Source: Mytilus galloprovincialis (taxonomy: Eukaryota > Mollusca > Bivalvia > Mytilida > Mytilidae). From it: 64,000 bases of DNA. This document shows positions 1 to 12,600 of this stretch, in pieces. The position numbers and the translations under genes are program-made. Position 1 is the first letter of the stretch. Every line of letters starts with the position of its first letter. Where the stretch lies: NCBI RefSeq assembly GCF_965363235.1, contig NC_134838.1:7259001-7323000 (forward strand). Reading direction: 5' to 3'. Under the pieces are notes generated by a model. That model was not told the origin of the DNA and ran no database searches. It saw only the letters and a program-made list of their open reading frames with translations.

Positions 1-449
1 GTATATATAGAATGTTTCCACAACAACAGTGTATTCACAACTCGGAGGGGAGGCAGGTTAAACAATAATTCATACTATCATGAATGATTTTTTAAACTCG
101 AGGAATCTAGCTGAAATAGCTTTAGTCTAATAAATAAGAATATTTTTTCTGAATAAATAATCGGTTGCACACGAATCTGTTGATTTGTTGAGGTTTACTT
201 TGCCGTGTCCAGTTACTAGAACTACATCATGATAATGTTAGATGTTGATCCAACGGCTGGTGTTTAAATTTCAGGTTTTTTTATTTTTATTTTTTTTATA
301 GAATTTCGACATGTGGATTTATTTGTGTTTTAAGCAGGATAACGTGTATCTGCCAAGAATGACTTTATTTTTCATAAACATTCATACAGTTTAAAACACC
401 TCACTAAAATTTTCCTAATAAACATATATTGTTTGTGTCAGCGAAGAGA
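1..449. other. Intergenic, no gene seen
   Basis: AT-rich sequence with no recognisable exon, RNA gene or repeat structure up to the start of the minisatellite. It may be flank of a gene outside the window. Confidence 0.5.
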
Positions 450-1408
450 ATTATTTTCATTGGTAACCACATGCAAATTTTATTGGTAAGCACATGCATG
501 GTATTAAAGCACAAGATCATGTTTTATGGTAAGCACATGGACATGTTTATTGGTAAGCACAGGACGATGTTTATTGGTAAGCACCGGAACATGCTTATTG
601 GTCAGCACATGACCATGTTTATTGGTAAGCACCGGAATATGTTTATTGGTAAGCAGAGGAACATGTTTATTGGTCAGCAAAGGACCATGTATATTGGTAA
701 GCACCGGACCATGTTTATTGGTAAGCAGAGGAACATGTTTATTGGTAAGCAGAGGAACATGTTTATTGGTAAGCAGAGGGAAATGTTTATTGGTAAGCAG
801 AGGAACATGTTTATTGGTAAACACAGGAACATGTTTATTGGTAAGCACATGACCATGTTTATTGGTAAGCACATGAACATGTGTATTAATAAGCAGAGTC
901 ACATGTTTTATGGTAAGCACAGGATCATGTTTATTGGTAAACACCGGAACATGTTTATTGGTAAGCATAGGAACAGATTTATTGGTAAGCATCGGAACAT
1001 GTTTATTGGTAAGCACATGACCAAGTTTATTGGTAAGCACAGGAACATATTTATTGGTAAGCAGAGGAACGTGTTTATTGGTAAGCAGAGGAACGTGTTT
1101 ATTGGTAAGCAAATGAACATGTTTATTGGTAAGCATAGGAACATGTTTATTGGTAAACAGAGGAACATGTTTTTTGGTAAGCAGAGGAACATGTTTATTG
1201 GTAAGCATATGAGCATGTTTATTGGTGAGCACAGGAACATGGTTTATGGTAAGCACAGGAACATGTTTATTGGTAAGCACAGGAATATGTTTATTGGTAA
1301 GCACAGAAACATGTTTTATGGTAAGCACCGAAATATGTTTAATGGTAAGCACATGAACATGTTTATTGGTAAGCACCGGAACATGTTTTATGGTAAGCAC
1401 AGGAATAT
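450..1408. repeat. 24-bp minisatellite, about 40 units
   Basis: Tandem units of the form acatgtttattggtaagcac plus four variable bases (mostly agga/cgga/atga) repeat with a 24-bp period. Because 24 is a multiple of three, the array is open in several frames on both strands and gives spurious repeats such as MFIGKHRN on the plus strand and VLTNKHVP on the minus strand. Each unit holds the palindrome ACATGT and the string GGTAAGC, which resembles a 5' splice site. First units near 450-520 are degenerate; the array stops sharply at about 1408. No initiator context, splice partner or domain suggests it is translated. Confidence 0.9.
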
Positions 1409-1782
1409 GAGGGAAGTTGTGTTGCTTACTTATTGACATCTGTATATCATGATTGCCATTATCATCAATAGATAACAGTTTCTACTTAAATTATCCTTGA
1501 ACTTTTCAACTAACTCTAAGTTCCTTAAAATGTTTCGATGTGTTACTTTATATATACATATTTCAACTCATGCATGCTATTGGTTTCATACCTTTCACAA
1601 TCTAAAACGTCGTCTTTTGTTTCCTTTGTCAGGATTATTTAGTTTGTCAATTTCAATCTGATTCATCTACTAAAATGGAATATAAGGAAGATCCGAAGTC
1701 GAGGAGGTATCAAAAATCGAATAAATTTATATAAATTAACTTGATAAAAACCGTGACTGTTTAAGTAAACTTCACTTTTTAG
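1409..1782. other. Intergenic, no gene seen
   Basis: Unique-looking AT-rich spacer between the minisatellite and a dispersed element. Nothing supportable was found in it. Confidence 0.4.
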
Positions 1783-2448
1783 CTCACCTGGCCACAATCA
1801 TCATTGGGGTATCTAGTTTAAAAAAATGTGTCTGGTGACCCGGCCAACTAACCAAGATGGCCGTCGTGGCTAAAAATAGAACATAGGGGTAAAATGCAGT
1901 TTGTGGCTTATATCTCAAAAACCAAAGCATTAAGAGCAAATCTGACACGGAGTTAAATTGTTTATCAGGTCAAGATCTATCTGCCCTGAAATTTTCAGAT
2001 GAATCGGACAACCCGTTCTTAGGTTGCTGCCCCTGAATTGGTAATTTTAATGAAATCTTGCCGTTTTTGGTTATTATCTTGAATATTATTATAGATAGAG
2101 ATAAACTGTAAACAGCAATAATGTACAGCAAAGTAAGACCTAAAAATAACCCAACATGACCAAAATGGTCAATTGCCCCCCTAAGGAGTTATTGCCTTTT
2201 TTAGTCAATTTTTAAAAATTTTCATAATATTTGTAAATTTTTACTAACATTTTCCACTGTAACTACTGGCCAAGTTCATTACAGATAGAAATTATTGTAA
2301 GCAGCAAAAATGTTAAGTAAAGTAAGATCTACAAAGACATCACCATCATCGAAACACAATTTTATCATGAATCCATCTGCGTCCTTTGTTTAATATTCAC
2401 ATAGACCAAGGTGAGCGACACAGGCTCTTTAGAGCCTCTAGTTATGGT
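1783..2448 (-). mobile_element. Non-autonomous pearl-like/Helentron-like element, single core unit
   Basis: Starts with agctcacctggcc and ends with gagcgacacaggctc followed by the palindromic tract aggctctttagagcct. The interior (comments such as ggccaactaaccaagatggc, aggggtaaaatgcagtttgtgg, in short pieces) is the reverse complement of the repeated unit at 11230-13020, so this is a one-unit, opposite-orientation relative. The terminal hairpin and the lack of coding capacity fit a non-autonomous rolling-circle-like element; family placement is by architecture only. Confidence 0.6.
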
Positions 2449-2832
2449 AAGTCATTAAAACCGACCACATTATTCTATATGATTTTTCATTAAAACATAA
2501 TCAATATATTACGAAATGAAATAGAAAAAAGTGTAAAACAATGAAATAAAATGTTGAAATTAAAACTGACTAATTAATTCACGTATAATTAAAATTCAAC
2601 ACCGTCGAATTAAGGATTGAGTGATTAACAATAGGTATCGACACACCTTAATTAACTGACATCCTGATTACTCCAAGCCAAAAGACAACTCGTCAACTTG
2701 TCAACGGAGAATAGTTAGATCAGGAACAATATGACATCATATACTAAATAATGTCCATGCCAAAGTTTTCATGGATCTGACAGATCATTCTTCGGAATGT
2801 CAGAACTTGAACTTTTATAGCGGAGATGAGTT
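2449..2832. other. Upstream region of the BTB gene
   Basis: About 380 bp without a gene, between the dispersed element and the TATA box of the BTB gene. No specific regulatory site can be supported. Confidence 0.3.
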
Positions 2833-2868
2833 TATAAATATCCCAAGCTTTGGTTTCAAATCATTCCA
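2833..2868 (+). promoter_or_regulatory. Candidate core promoter (TATA + initiator) of the BTB gene
   Basis: TATAAATA at 2833-2840 is followed 30 bp later by TCATTCC at 2861-2867, which fits the metazoan initiator consensus YYANWYY with the A at 2863 as likely start. This would give a 5' UTR of about 33 nt before the ATG at 2896. Seen by motif only; no transcript evidence. Confidence 0.4.
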
Positions 2869-2895
2869 ACAACGAACGCTAACGGAACATACATC

Positions 2896-5586
2896 ATGGC
2901 ATTGTTTACCAGTACACCTAAAAGTAAACTTTTGATAGAAGAGAAAGTTACTTTATTAACTCTAGATAGCGAAGACGAAGGTGAGTGTGTATTTTCTACG
3001 ATTATTTTTTTAATTTAAATTTTCGGTTCAACTATTTTTTTGTTTTTTATTGGTTTTACTTAAAAATAAAAACGTCAAATTAATATATGTATATTAAAAT
3101 AAATTGTATGCTCGGAATTAAGATAACAATGCATAACTTAGTTTAAAATATAATAATACGAACAAACAAACAAAAGGAAAAAGGATTTGTTATCTTGATG
3201 TAATTTATATTGTCTAAGCAAAGGGCAATGAATTCATTTTATATTTTTATATCGTTTTGTTTTTAAAACATTGATCTTAAAGTTTCTTATAAATTTCTGT
3301 TTCCAGACTTTTCCTCTGGATATGATTCTCCGGTGCACATCTCTGATAAAGACTCTAACAGAAACTGTCAAAGAAGATTACAAATAGAACAATCGTCTGA
3401 CGATTCAGATTTTTCGTCTGATGAATCGACTCCGTTGGAGTATTCTTCATCTGAAGATGACGATATTGGTGATGATGACGATACTGACTCGGTAGAATCG
3501 ATGAAGGTAACCAGCACACAGACATTGGTCGAAAACATCCGATACATTTTATCGATGCCAGAACTATGCGATGTTTTGTTTATCGTAGGACCACAAAGAG
3601 TTCCTCTGTATGGGCTGAAGGCGATTCTGAGCACTCGAAGCAGGTAAGAAATCAAATAATAAACCAGTGACAACTACTTAATCAATTCATATTTTCTTGA
3701 TGCAGTATAAAATATAGTACCGTAACGTGGAACCTTTTTTCTATGGAATTATTTCACTATACCGTAACGTGGAACCTTTTTTCTATGGAATTATTTCACT
3801 ATACCGTAACGTGGAACCTTTTTTCTATGGAATTATTTCACTATATAAGTTTATTGTGTTTCGAATGAAATAACAAACTAATTCTTTCTATTCTACATTT
3901 TACAAAACAGCGATATTGTATTTCGCAATAAAATGCCTTTAACAGGAACACATAGCGCTATATATTATGTTTTTTCAAACACTGCTAGCAGTGTATAAGT
4001 AAGGTTCATTACCATTTTCACTTGTAGGTCTTTTTTTGTTATTTTGATATTAGTAGAATTTCAGGAAAAATTACTTTAAGCGAATGGAATAAATACTGTA
4101 TTATGATAGATACTAACATGATAGGAATCAGTAAACTTTTTAGCAAAAACAACTATAGAGATCATGTGAACTAATTAACAAATCGTAATTTGTATTTGAT
4201 AGGTCGTTTTTTGTTATGTTTCTGAAACATGCAAAAGAAGCCATGAAACAGACGAAGAAGAAAACGAAGAAGACAAAGCAAGCTCAACCAGACAAGAACA
4301 ACCGACTGACCATCATTATAGATAATTATAATGCTGATATATTCCATACATTTTTGTTGTTTGTCCACTGTGGATCAATAGTAATGGAACCATCTTCAGT
4401 TACAGGTAAGCATAAGTAATTAAGGAGCAACGTGAGGGAATAAACTTCTTAGGAATCAAACTGATTCCAACCAGACTCATTCAATGAATATGATTTCTTG
4501 AAAAAAAAGTATGAAGTGTTTGCATTTGTTCAAAATATATAATTAATGATAAGAGAAAACGTAGCGAAATAGATCGTATTAGCACTATCAAATGTATTCC
4601 ACTATATCTTCAGCTTTCCTAACTTTAGACAGGAACAGTCTATACTCTCTGGTCTACTAAGACTGTGCCTGCTTTAGGCTCCAATTGTCATGATAGATTT
4701 TTTCAAATTAAAGTTACCGAGTCTTTTTTGTGGTTATGTGATTGTTTCAGTTTTCGCTTATACATAATCACATATAATGTACTCTGCATTAAATAATTTA
4801 TTTTTGAATCTCTAATTTCAGGGCTACTTTGTTTGGCTACAGAGTTTGATATTCCCGACCTGAGAAATGCATGCTGGGATTTTATTGAACGTTGCCTGTC
4901 TGTGCAAGCTAATACTTCCCTTTTAATGCAAGATACATTCTATTATGGCGACCATAAAGCTGCACAGAAACTTAGACTGAAGGTAAAATACGTTTGATAT
5001 TGTAAGAACTTATTGTTGAAACAGTTGTGTGTGTCCGTGTTTGTAATATGTGCTTTCTGTGGGTTATAAAAGAGTACAGTTATGTCTTAAGCATAGTAAC
5101 TGAATTTCAAAACATTGATAAAGTTTTAAAGTGTAACAGTTACTACTGTGGTTAACAACATTGAAAAAAAGAGTTAAACAAAAGATAACATTATGCAGTT
5201 TGTTCGGCTTAGTACGATTTTTACTTACATTAATTATTGAAAAGATATTTTCACGTGTTTTTGTTTGTTTTGGTTTGCAGATTTTAAGAATGCCGTCAAC
5301 AAAGACTATATCAACATCTTCGACACTTTTGAAAGATTCAAATGATTCCCGTAACAGTGGACAAGATTCCCGTAACAGTGGACAAGATTCCCGTAACAGT
5401 GTACAAGATTCCCGTAACAGTGGACAAGATTCCCGTAACAGTGTACAAGATTCCCGTAACAGTGGACAAGATTCCCGTAACAGTGGACAAGATTCCCGTA
5501 ACAGTGTACAAGATTCCCGTAGCAGTGGACAAGATTCCCGTAACAGTGGACAAGGTTCCTGTATCAGCATAGAGACATTAGTTTGA
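2896..5586 (+). CDS. BTB/POZ domain protein with C-terminal heptad repeats (5 exons, 363 aa)
   Basis: Exons 2896-2980, 3307-3643, 4203-4405, 4822-4982 and 5281-5586 join with GT-AG introns and sum to 1092 nt, an intact frame ending in TGA. The start ATG is the first in exon 1 and lies just behind a TATA/initiator pair. Residues ~40-95 are rich in Ser, Asp and Glu. A BTB fold runs from about 100 to 245: MPELCDVLFIVG, then YGLKAILSTRS, a Lys-rich insert (KKKTKKTK), LTIIIDNYNADIF and a helix pair around EFDIPDLRNACWDFIERC. BTB domains dimerise and often bring substrates to cullin-3 ligases. No BACK, Kelch or zinc-finger domain follows; instead residues 284-353 are ten DSRNS(G/V)Q heptads. The region TLVENIRYILSMPELCDV recalls invertebrate 'serine-enriched protein' (gprs-like) BTB proteins, but that match is from memory. 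Function is otherwise unknown. Confidence 0.85.
3718..3845. repeat. Three perfect 42-bp tandem repeats in BTB intron 2
   Basis: The unit accgtaacgtggaacctttt...tcactat occurs three times with exact 42-bp spacing (starts at 3719, 3761 and 3803) and essentially no divergence, indicating recent duplication. Confidence 0.9.
5344..5553 (+). repeat. Coding 21-bp minisatellite (10 units) in BTB exon 5
   Basis: Ten units of gattcccgtaacagtgNacaa, varying mainly at one base that changes Gly (GGA) to Val (GTA), encode DSRNSGQ or DSRNSVQ. The array is in frame with the BTB protein and is followed by GSCISIETLV and the stop codon. Near identity of the units at DNA level suggests recent expansion and probable length polymorphism. 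Confidence 0.95.
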
Positions 5587-5705
5587 ATCAACAGACTTAT
5601 CAATAATAGTGCTTTACTTTATTTTATTTGAATTGTAAATAACTATATGACTACCAATTCAAGTTTACAAAATTGTTTAATCCCAATTCTAATAGTGCTT
5701 ATAAA

Positions 5706-5711
5706 AATAAA
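5706..5711 (+). terminator. Candidate polyadenylation signal AATAAA of the BTB gene
   Basis: AATAAA about 120 bp after the BTB stop codon. The sequence between stop and signal has no other feature. Confidence 0.5.
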
Positions 5712-6621
5712 TGTTTAAACTTCTTACTTCTGAAGACGTTTTTGTGTAAATGACGCCGGCCTGGATTATTTTATGGAGTTTCCGTGTTCCTTCAACGTGG
5801 TACTCCTTTTCACCCTGAACTTGGACACAACGTACTGTTGGTATTATATTATACTTGCAGATAAAAATTGTATCATACCATTATTTTGAGTGTTGCATTC
5901 ACATTGATATTATAATTTAGTTCTCTGTTTTCGATGCACAACGACGAAAGTGTAGCACATTTCTTTGGAGTGACCGTCATCAGCGTTGGAAAAAAAAAAG
6001 CCAAACACATTCCAAATTTAAAAACAACAAAAACCAGAACGAAAAAGAAACATATTAAAGAATAAAAATAAAATAAACAATTAGATATGATTGCCAATGA
6101 GACTACTATATATCCAACAAACAAAAAAGTTAAAATAATCCTTGGACAAATACAGGTCACCACAAGATTTCAACAACGAGTAATATCAGATTGTATATTG
6201 TGATATAAAAAGTCCCGGATGATTGTTTATATACAATCAAAACGAGTCTGATCCAACGACAAGCGGTATAGAAAATTGAAGAAAAAGACCTCAAACAATT
6301 AAAAAAATAATAGCAGGTGTACAGTAAAATTGAAGCTTTTCTTATAGTGCTAGGTTGTCAACTGTACAGTAGGATTTTGATTAGATAAAATAAATATCCC
6401 AGTGGACTTCTCACCATCCACACACGACCGACAACCTAGGCTACTTACACATCGACATCACCATACTATACGTCTATTTTAGTATACATAGGTTGTCATT
6501 AGGGTATAGAAAATAAATGTTGCTGCGCTATTTCACCTCAGTATAATCTTTAAAAGTAATTGCTTGGTGATTGGTCCGTATTTCATCATGTTTAAGATAA
6601 CATTTGACACATAGAATCACA
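5712..6621. other. Intergenic between BTB and lipase genes
   Basis: About 0.9 kb without a gene. A degenerate piece near 6080-6130 carries the phrase gattgccaatgagac, common to a dispersed mussel repeat also seen at 11040, 50890 and 51960. Confidence 0.5.
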
Positions 6622-6628
6622 TATAAAA
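6622..6628 (+). promoter_or_regulatory. Candidate TATA box of the lipase gene
   Basis: TATAAAA lies 42 bp before the lipase ATG. Around +30 (6648-6654) the sequence ACAGTTG resembles an initiator. Motif evidence only. Confidence 0.4.
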
Positions 6629-6669
6629 CTTCACTCTGGACAAACAGACAGTTGAAGCAAACGTACAAC

Positions 6670-9600
6670 ATGGGAACATCGGCACTCATCGGATTACTTC
6701 TTTGTTTAGTCTACAATGTATCAGGAAAGGCGGTGGTTGTTCATAAAAGTAAGACTCTTTTTATTTTTTTTAATTTTTCAGATGGAAATACAAGTCGAAC
6801 TAAAAATTAAAGATGAGAAAAAGTAAACAATTAACAATTAAGTCGACATATTGAAAGAACCAAAATGAAATTGAATCATTCATCAAAGTAGCAACGAGTT
6901 AAACACTTCGGATGTTTTACTATTTATGTTTTTAAATAAATGCTTAATATCCAAAATTTTCGGCTGGACTTTCTTTTTACAATAAACGTCTGAAATCAGT
7001 AAAATGGAGCAATACTACACTGAATTCTGATTTTTCGTAAATGATAAGCTTGATTCCATTAAAATATGTGTATGGATACCATAAACCAGAGCTTTTTTCA
7101 TAACAAATAATCATATCTTTCTTTTTGTATGTTGTTTAAATTTCTTGATGCATTTTTTGTCAAATATTTACTGCCAACAAAAACCAACAACAGTAACTAT
7201 GCTTTCAGACAATCATGCTTTATTTCAATTATAAAACAGTTATTTTGTTCTAGATTAGCAATTCAAACTACGACTAAACACCGAATAGAAAGTACATATC
7301 GTATGTCCCATGAAAAACAAAAATCAAGATTTATAATATACGTGAATAGAGTTTTTCTAAAATCTTAATATAAAGAAAAATTAATAAATTGGATGATATA
7401 TATCTCTTGGTGTCAGCAATACATTATCTTTAATCCCCAAATACAAAAACTCAAAATTGATTATCGAAATTTTATTTCGATCCGTTTTGGATTTCCATGA
7501 ACGGAACCGTTATGGTAATATTTGTAGTTCTACAATGGTTGACCGTTTAACCACTTGAACGATTAAACGGAATACTACATTTTGACCGCCCGATATATGA
7601 TAAGACTATACTGCAAACACGCTATCTTTAACTTTTATGTTGGTTTCATTTGCACTTTTATCATGACAAAAAGAAAAAGCAAGCAGTGTAAAAAAAATTC
7701 TAGCGTGATGGTATTTTCGTTTAATAAACGAAAATTATCAAATAATGGAGTTTCGAGAAGAAAATATGAGTGCAACACAATTCTTTTTGGTGCCTATTCA
7801 AAAATAAAATTCTACAAGCTAAAATGCGTATATAGATGTAAAAATGTTGCGAAAAGTGAAAGATCATGTTATTTATTTAAAAAGCGTTTTTTGTTTTTAA
7901 TTTTACATAACGTTTGACCTCGTTAAGGGACACATTTCATATTTAGAGAGATAAGTAGACACGTTCTAGGGTTAAAAGCCAGTAAGGTTTCAGCAAAAGT
8001 TCTCTAGGTACATTTCCAATATATAAGAAAATGATTAAAGTTAGCTGTATTATGTTAAACATAAATATATGCCACTTTTTACTATATATGTACAAAGTCT
8101 GTGTTGCATCAATGAGACAGCTAGTGGATTGCATGGAGGTTTTTTGTTTACTGAAAGAGTAGTATAGAAAGTGAAAGTTGTATCAAGGAGTTTTCTAATC
8201 TTTACATCGACACAATTAGTCACATAGAAATAAGCCAAGGATTTTGCTAAGAATGCATTATATTTCATGATCGGCTTTGAATTGGAAATTGGACCAATAA
8301 TGACAAATTTAAAAGACAACTCGCATCACTTTAAAAGACAAGTTAATAAACAGCTGCGCCATGAGCGCATGATACGCCCGACGTCTTGTGTGGAAGTTTT
8401 ATGCAATAATCATAAATAGTTTCTGAGGAAGTTTTAAGCAATAATCATTTATTGTTTTTGAGACACGGCGGGACATGTGAAAAAAAAAGTTACAGATCTT
8501 TAGATTAATATAACAAAGAAGTGTGTAAAGTTTTAAGCAATAATCATAAATCGTTTTTGAGATACGGCACGACATGTAAAAAACCCCTCCCCCTTTTTTA
8601 CAAAATACTCAATAACTCAAAAATGAAATTTTGAATCATCACCAAAAAGTATACAGATCTTTATATTAATATAACAAAGAAGTGTGTAAAGTTTTAAGCA
8701 ATAATCATAAATCGTTTTTGAAATACGGCGCGACATGTAAAAAAACCTCCCCCTTTTTTACAAAATACTCAAAAACTCAAAAATGAAATTCTGAATCATC
8801 ACCAAAAAGTATACAGATCTTTATATTAATATAACAAAGAAGTGTGTAAAGTTTTAAGCAATAATCATAAATCGTTTTTGAAATACGGCGCGACATGTAA
8901 AAAAAACCTCCCCCTTTTTTACAAAATACTCAAAAACTCAAAAATGAAATATTGAATCATCACCAAAAAGTATACAGATATTAAGATTAATATATCTAAG
9001 AAGTGTGTAAAGTTTTAAGCAATAATCAAGAAACGTTTTTGAGATACGGTGCGACATGTGAAAAAAAAACACACCCCTGTTTTAGTTACAAAGTGCCGTA
9101 ACTCAAAAAGTTTAAATCTTATTTTCACCAAAAAGTATACAGATCATTTGACCATCATAAGAAACAACTATATTAAGTTTCATGAAATTTGGATAAGTCG
9201 TTCTCAAGTTACGGTGCGACATGTTTACGCCGGACAGACGGACAGACGGACGGACGGACGGACACCGGACATTTGTATACCATAATACTTCCCGTCAAAA
9301 TTTTGACGGGCGTATAAAAATAGATCAGGTAAAAAGACAATTTGGACCCTTGTGAAGACAAAACGGACCCCTTATGTAGACAATTTGGACCAGTTATGAA
9401 GGCTACATAGTAAAGTCTGAAAGAAGGTCGGAACCGAGATACCTTCATGTATGAATGGAGTTAAAAATCTTTAACGTTTATTTACACGCATTTAGGACTT
9501 GACGAAATTAACAATAAAAAACATCTTAGTGAAATAATTTCGATGTAACCATTGGGAAAAATACAATGACCGATACACATATTACCAATTCGTCCCGTTG

Positions 9601-12600
9601 TGTCATGATATGCTCAAATAAGGTTATCACAGAGAAAAATATTACCTCTTTTACTTAAGTGGAAACACAAGAGAGATTTGTTCTTTCTAGACGATTAACT
9701 TTTGTTTATGAGAGTTTTAACTCTAAAAGTCTAAGGTCGCCCCACATTCCAGTGTAACGTTTTGAAATAATAGTAGTGTAGTTTAGGACATTTTATACAC
9801 CCTTAAAACTTAAGGCCATAAGGACAAATATGGGGGCCGCCGGGAATTCCCCCAACACTTAATATGGAAAATATTATCCGATTTAGAACGTATGACGTAA
9901 TTCGATCAATGAAAAATCTGTAGAATTATATAGCCAAATAAGAATGAGAACTCCCCTCTACACAAATCCGTTTAAGGACATATCGTTTGTTTAATCGGAT
10001 TATTTATGCAGCATGTACACGCACAAAAAATTTCAGTCAAGAATGATGCAATTCTATTTGATTTTATTACATATGCATGTGACTACTGTATTCCAAAAAG
10101 AAATATCAAAATTGCTCATCTTAAAAGATGATTAACATGTTCAAAGACATCTGTTTTTTGTAAAAGAAAACCTAATTGCTTTTATAATACACCCATGATA
10201 CAGGGGACTTTTCCTGCCAAGTCATGTTTGAAAAAAAAAATCAACAATGAAATACAATAACCTCAAGACATCACTATAAACAAAATTAACGTTATGATAT
10301 CCCTAATGGCATTTCAAAACAACGGATGCATAAGGGTCACCATGAGACGGCGTTAAACCAATCACTACGTAACGAATTTACCCAAGGTGCGATAAGATTG
10401 GATAAAATGTACAAATGCCAACGGTAAACTAAATGATAGAACTAGCTGCTGCATGTAAAAGATGTTTATGTACAAAACTAAACGTAACTGTATATTTCAC
10501 ATAACTATGATTGTTGTTTTTTATTACAGGATCTAGCACATGTTATGGAGATCTTGGATGTTTCAGTACCAGTTCGCCATTTTTCAGTCTACAGAGACCG
10601 ATCAACTTTCTTCCCCAGAGTCCAGCTAAGATAAACGCCAGATTCCTGTTATATACTCGTCAAAATCATGATAATGTACATTTCATTAACATGAATGATT
10701 ACACGGATATAACAAATTCCGAATTTTCCGGTGGACGACCAACAAAAATTGTCTCCCATGGTTTCCTTGAGAATGGTTTCGTAAAGTGGATGAAAGTATG
10801 TAAATACCATGTAATGTAATGTAATGTATTTGTGACTAATCATAAGCATATAAAGGTACAGTCATATACAAATGAAATTATGCAAAAGAAAATAAATGTT
10901 TTAATAACTGATTATTTTCTACTATTGTTGAAGCATACATGGTGTATGTTGTATATATCAAGTGTTATCATCCAGGCTTGTTTAACGGTATTTTTATTTA
11001 AATAAATAGACGAGATTACTTAACAAATGAATAGATATAAGAAGATGTGGTATGAGTGTCAATGAGACAACTCTTCATCCAAATAACAATTTATAAAAGT
11101 AAACCATTATAGGTCAAAGTACGGCCTTCAACACGGAGCCTTGGCTCACACCGAACAACAAGCTATAAAGGGCCCCAAAATTACTAGTTTAAAATCATTC
11201 AAACGGGAAAACCAACGGTCTAAGCTATATATAAAAACTAGAGGCTCTAAAGAGCCTGTGTCGCTCACCTTGGTCTATGTGAATATTAAAGGAAGCAGAT
11301 GGATTCATGACAAAATTGTGTTTTGGTGATTGTGATGTGTTTGTACATCTTACTTTACTGAACATTCTTGCTGCTTAAAATTATTTCTATCTATAATGAA
11401 CTTGGCCCATTAGTTTCAGTGGAAAATGTTAGTAAAAATTTAAAAATTTTATGAAAATTGTTAAAAATTGACTATAAAGAACAATAACTTCTAAGGGGGT
11501 CAATTGACCATTTCGGTCATGTTGACTTATTTGTAAATCTTACTTTGCTGAACATTATTGTTGTTTACAGTTTATCTCTATCAATAATAATATTCAAGAT
11601 AATGACAAAAAACAGCAAAATTTCCTTAAAACTAACAATTCAGGGTCAGCAACCCAACAACGGGTTGTCCGATTCATCTAAAAATTTCAGAGCAGATAAA
11701 TGTTGGCCTGATAAACAATTTTACCCCATGTCAGATTTGCTCTAAATGCTTTTGGTTTTGAGTTATAAGCCAAAAACTGCATTTTACCCCTATGTTCTAT
11801 TTTTAGCCATGGCGGCCATCTTGGTTTGGATGGCCGGGTCACCGGACACATTTTTCAAACTACTAACCCAAAAGATGATTGTGGCCAAGTTTGGATTAAT
11901 TTGGCCCAGTAGTTTCAGAGGAGAAGATTTTTGTAAAAGATTACTAAGATTTACGAAAAATTGTTAAAAATTGACTATAAAGGGCAATAACTCCTAAAGG
12001 GGTCAACTGACCATTTCAGTCATGTTGACTTATTTGTAGATCTTACTTTGGTGAACATTATTGCTGTTTATTGTTTATCTCTATCTATAATAATATTCAA
12101 GATAATAACCAAAAAGAGCAAAATTTCCTTAAAATTACTAATTCAGGGCCAGCAACCCAACAACGGGTTGTCCGATTCATCTGAAAATTTCAGGGCAGAT
12201 AGATCTTGAACTGATAAACAATTTTACCCCAGTCAGATTTGCTTTAAATGCTTTGAGTTTTGAGTTATAAGCCAAAAACTGCATTTTACCCCTATGTTCT
12301 ATTTTTAACCATGGCGGCCATCTTGGTTTGATGGCCGAGTCACCGGACACATTTTTCAAACTACTAACCCACAAGATGATTGTGGCCAAGTTTGGATTAA
12401 TTTGGCCCAGTAGTTTCAGAGGAGAAGATTTTTGTAAAATATTACTAAGATTTACGAAAAATGGTTAAAAATTGACTATAAAGGGCAATAACTCCTAAAG
12501 GGGTCAACTGACCATTTCAGTCATGTGACTTATTTGTAAATCTTACTTTGCTGAACATTATTGCTGTTTACTGTTTATCTCTATCTATAATAATATTCAA

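Noticed and set aside
429-1439. Long open frames (335 aa plus strand, 311 aa minus strand)
   Set aside because: Produced by a 24-bp minisatellite, which stays open in several frames on both strands; no domain or codon bias.
5064-5603. Minus-strand and alternative-frame open frames over the DSRNSGQ array
   Set aside because: Shadows of a 21-bp tandem repeat inside the real BTB exon.
7582-7917. 111-codon open frame in lipase intron 1
   Set aside because: AT-driven composition, no domain, no splice or promoter support.
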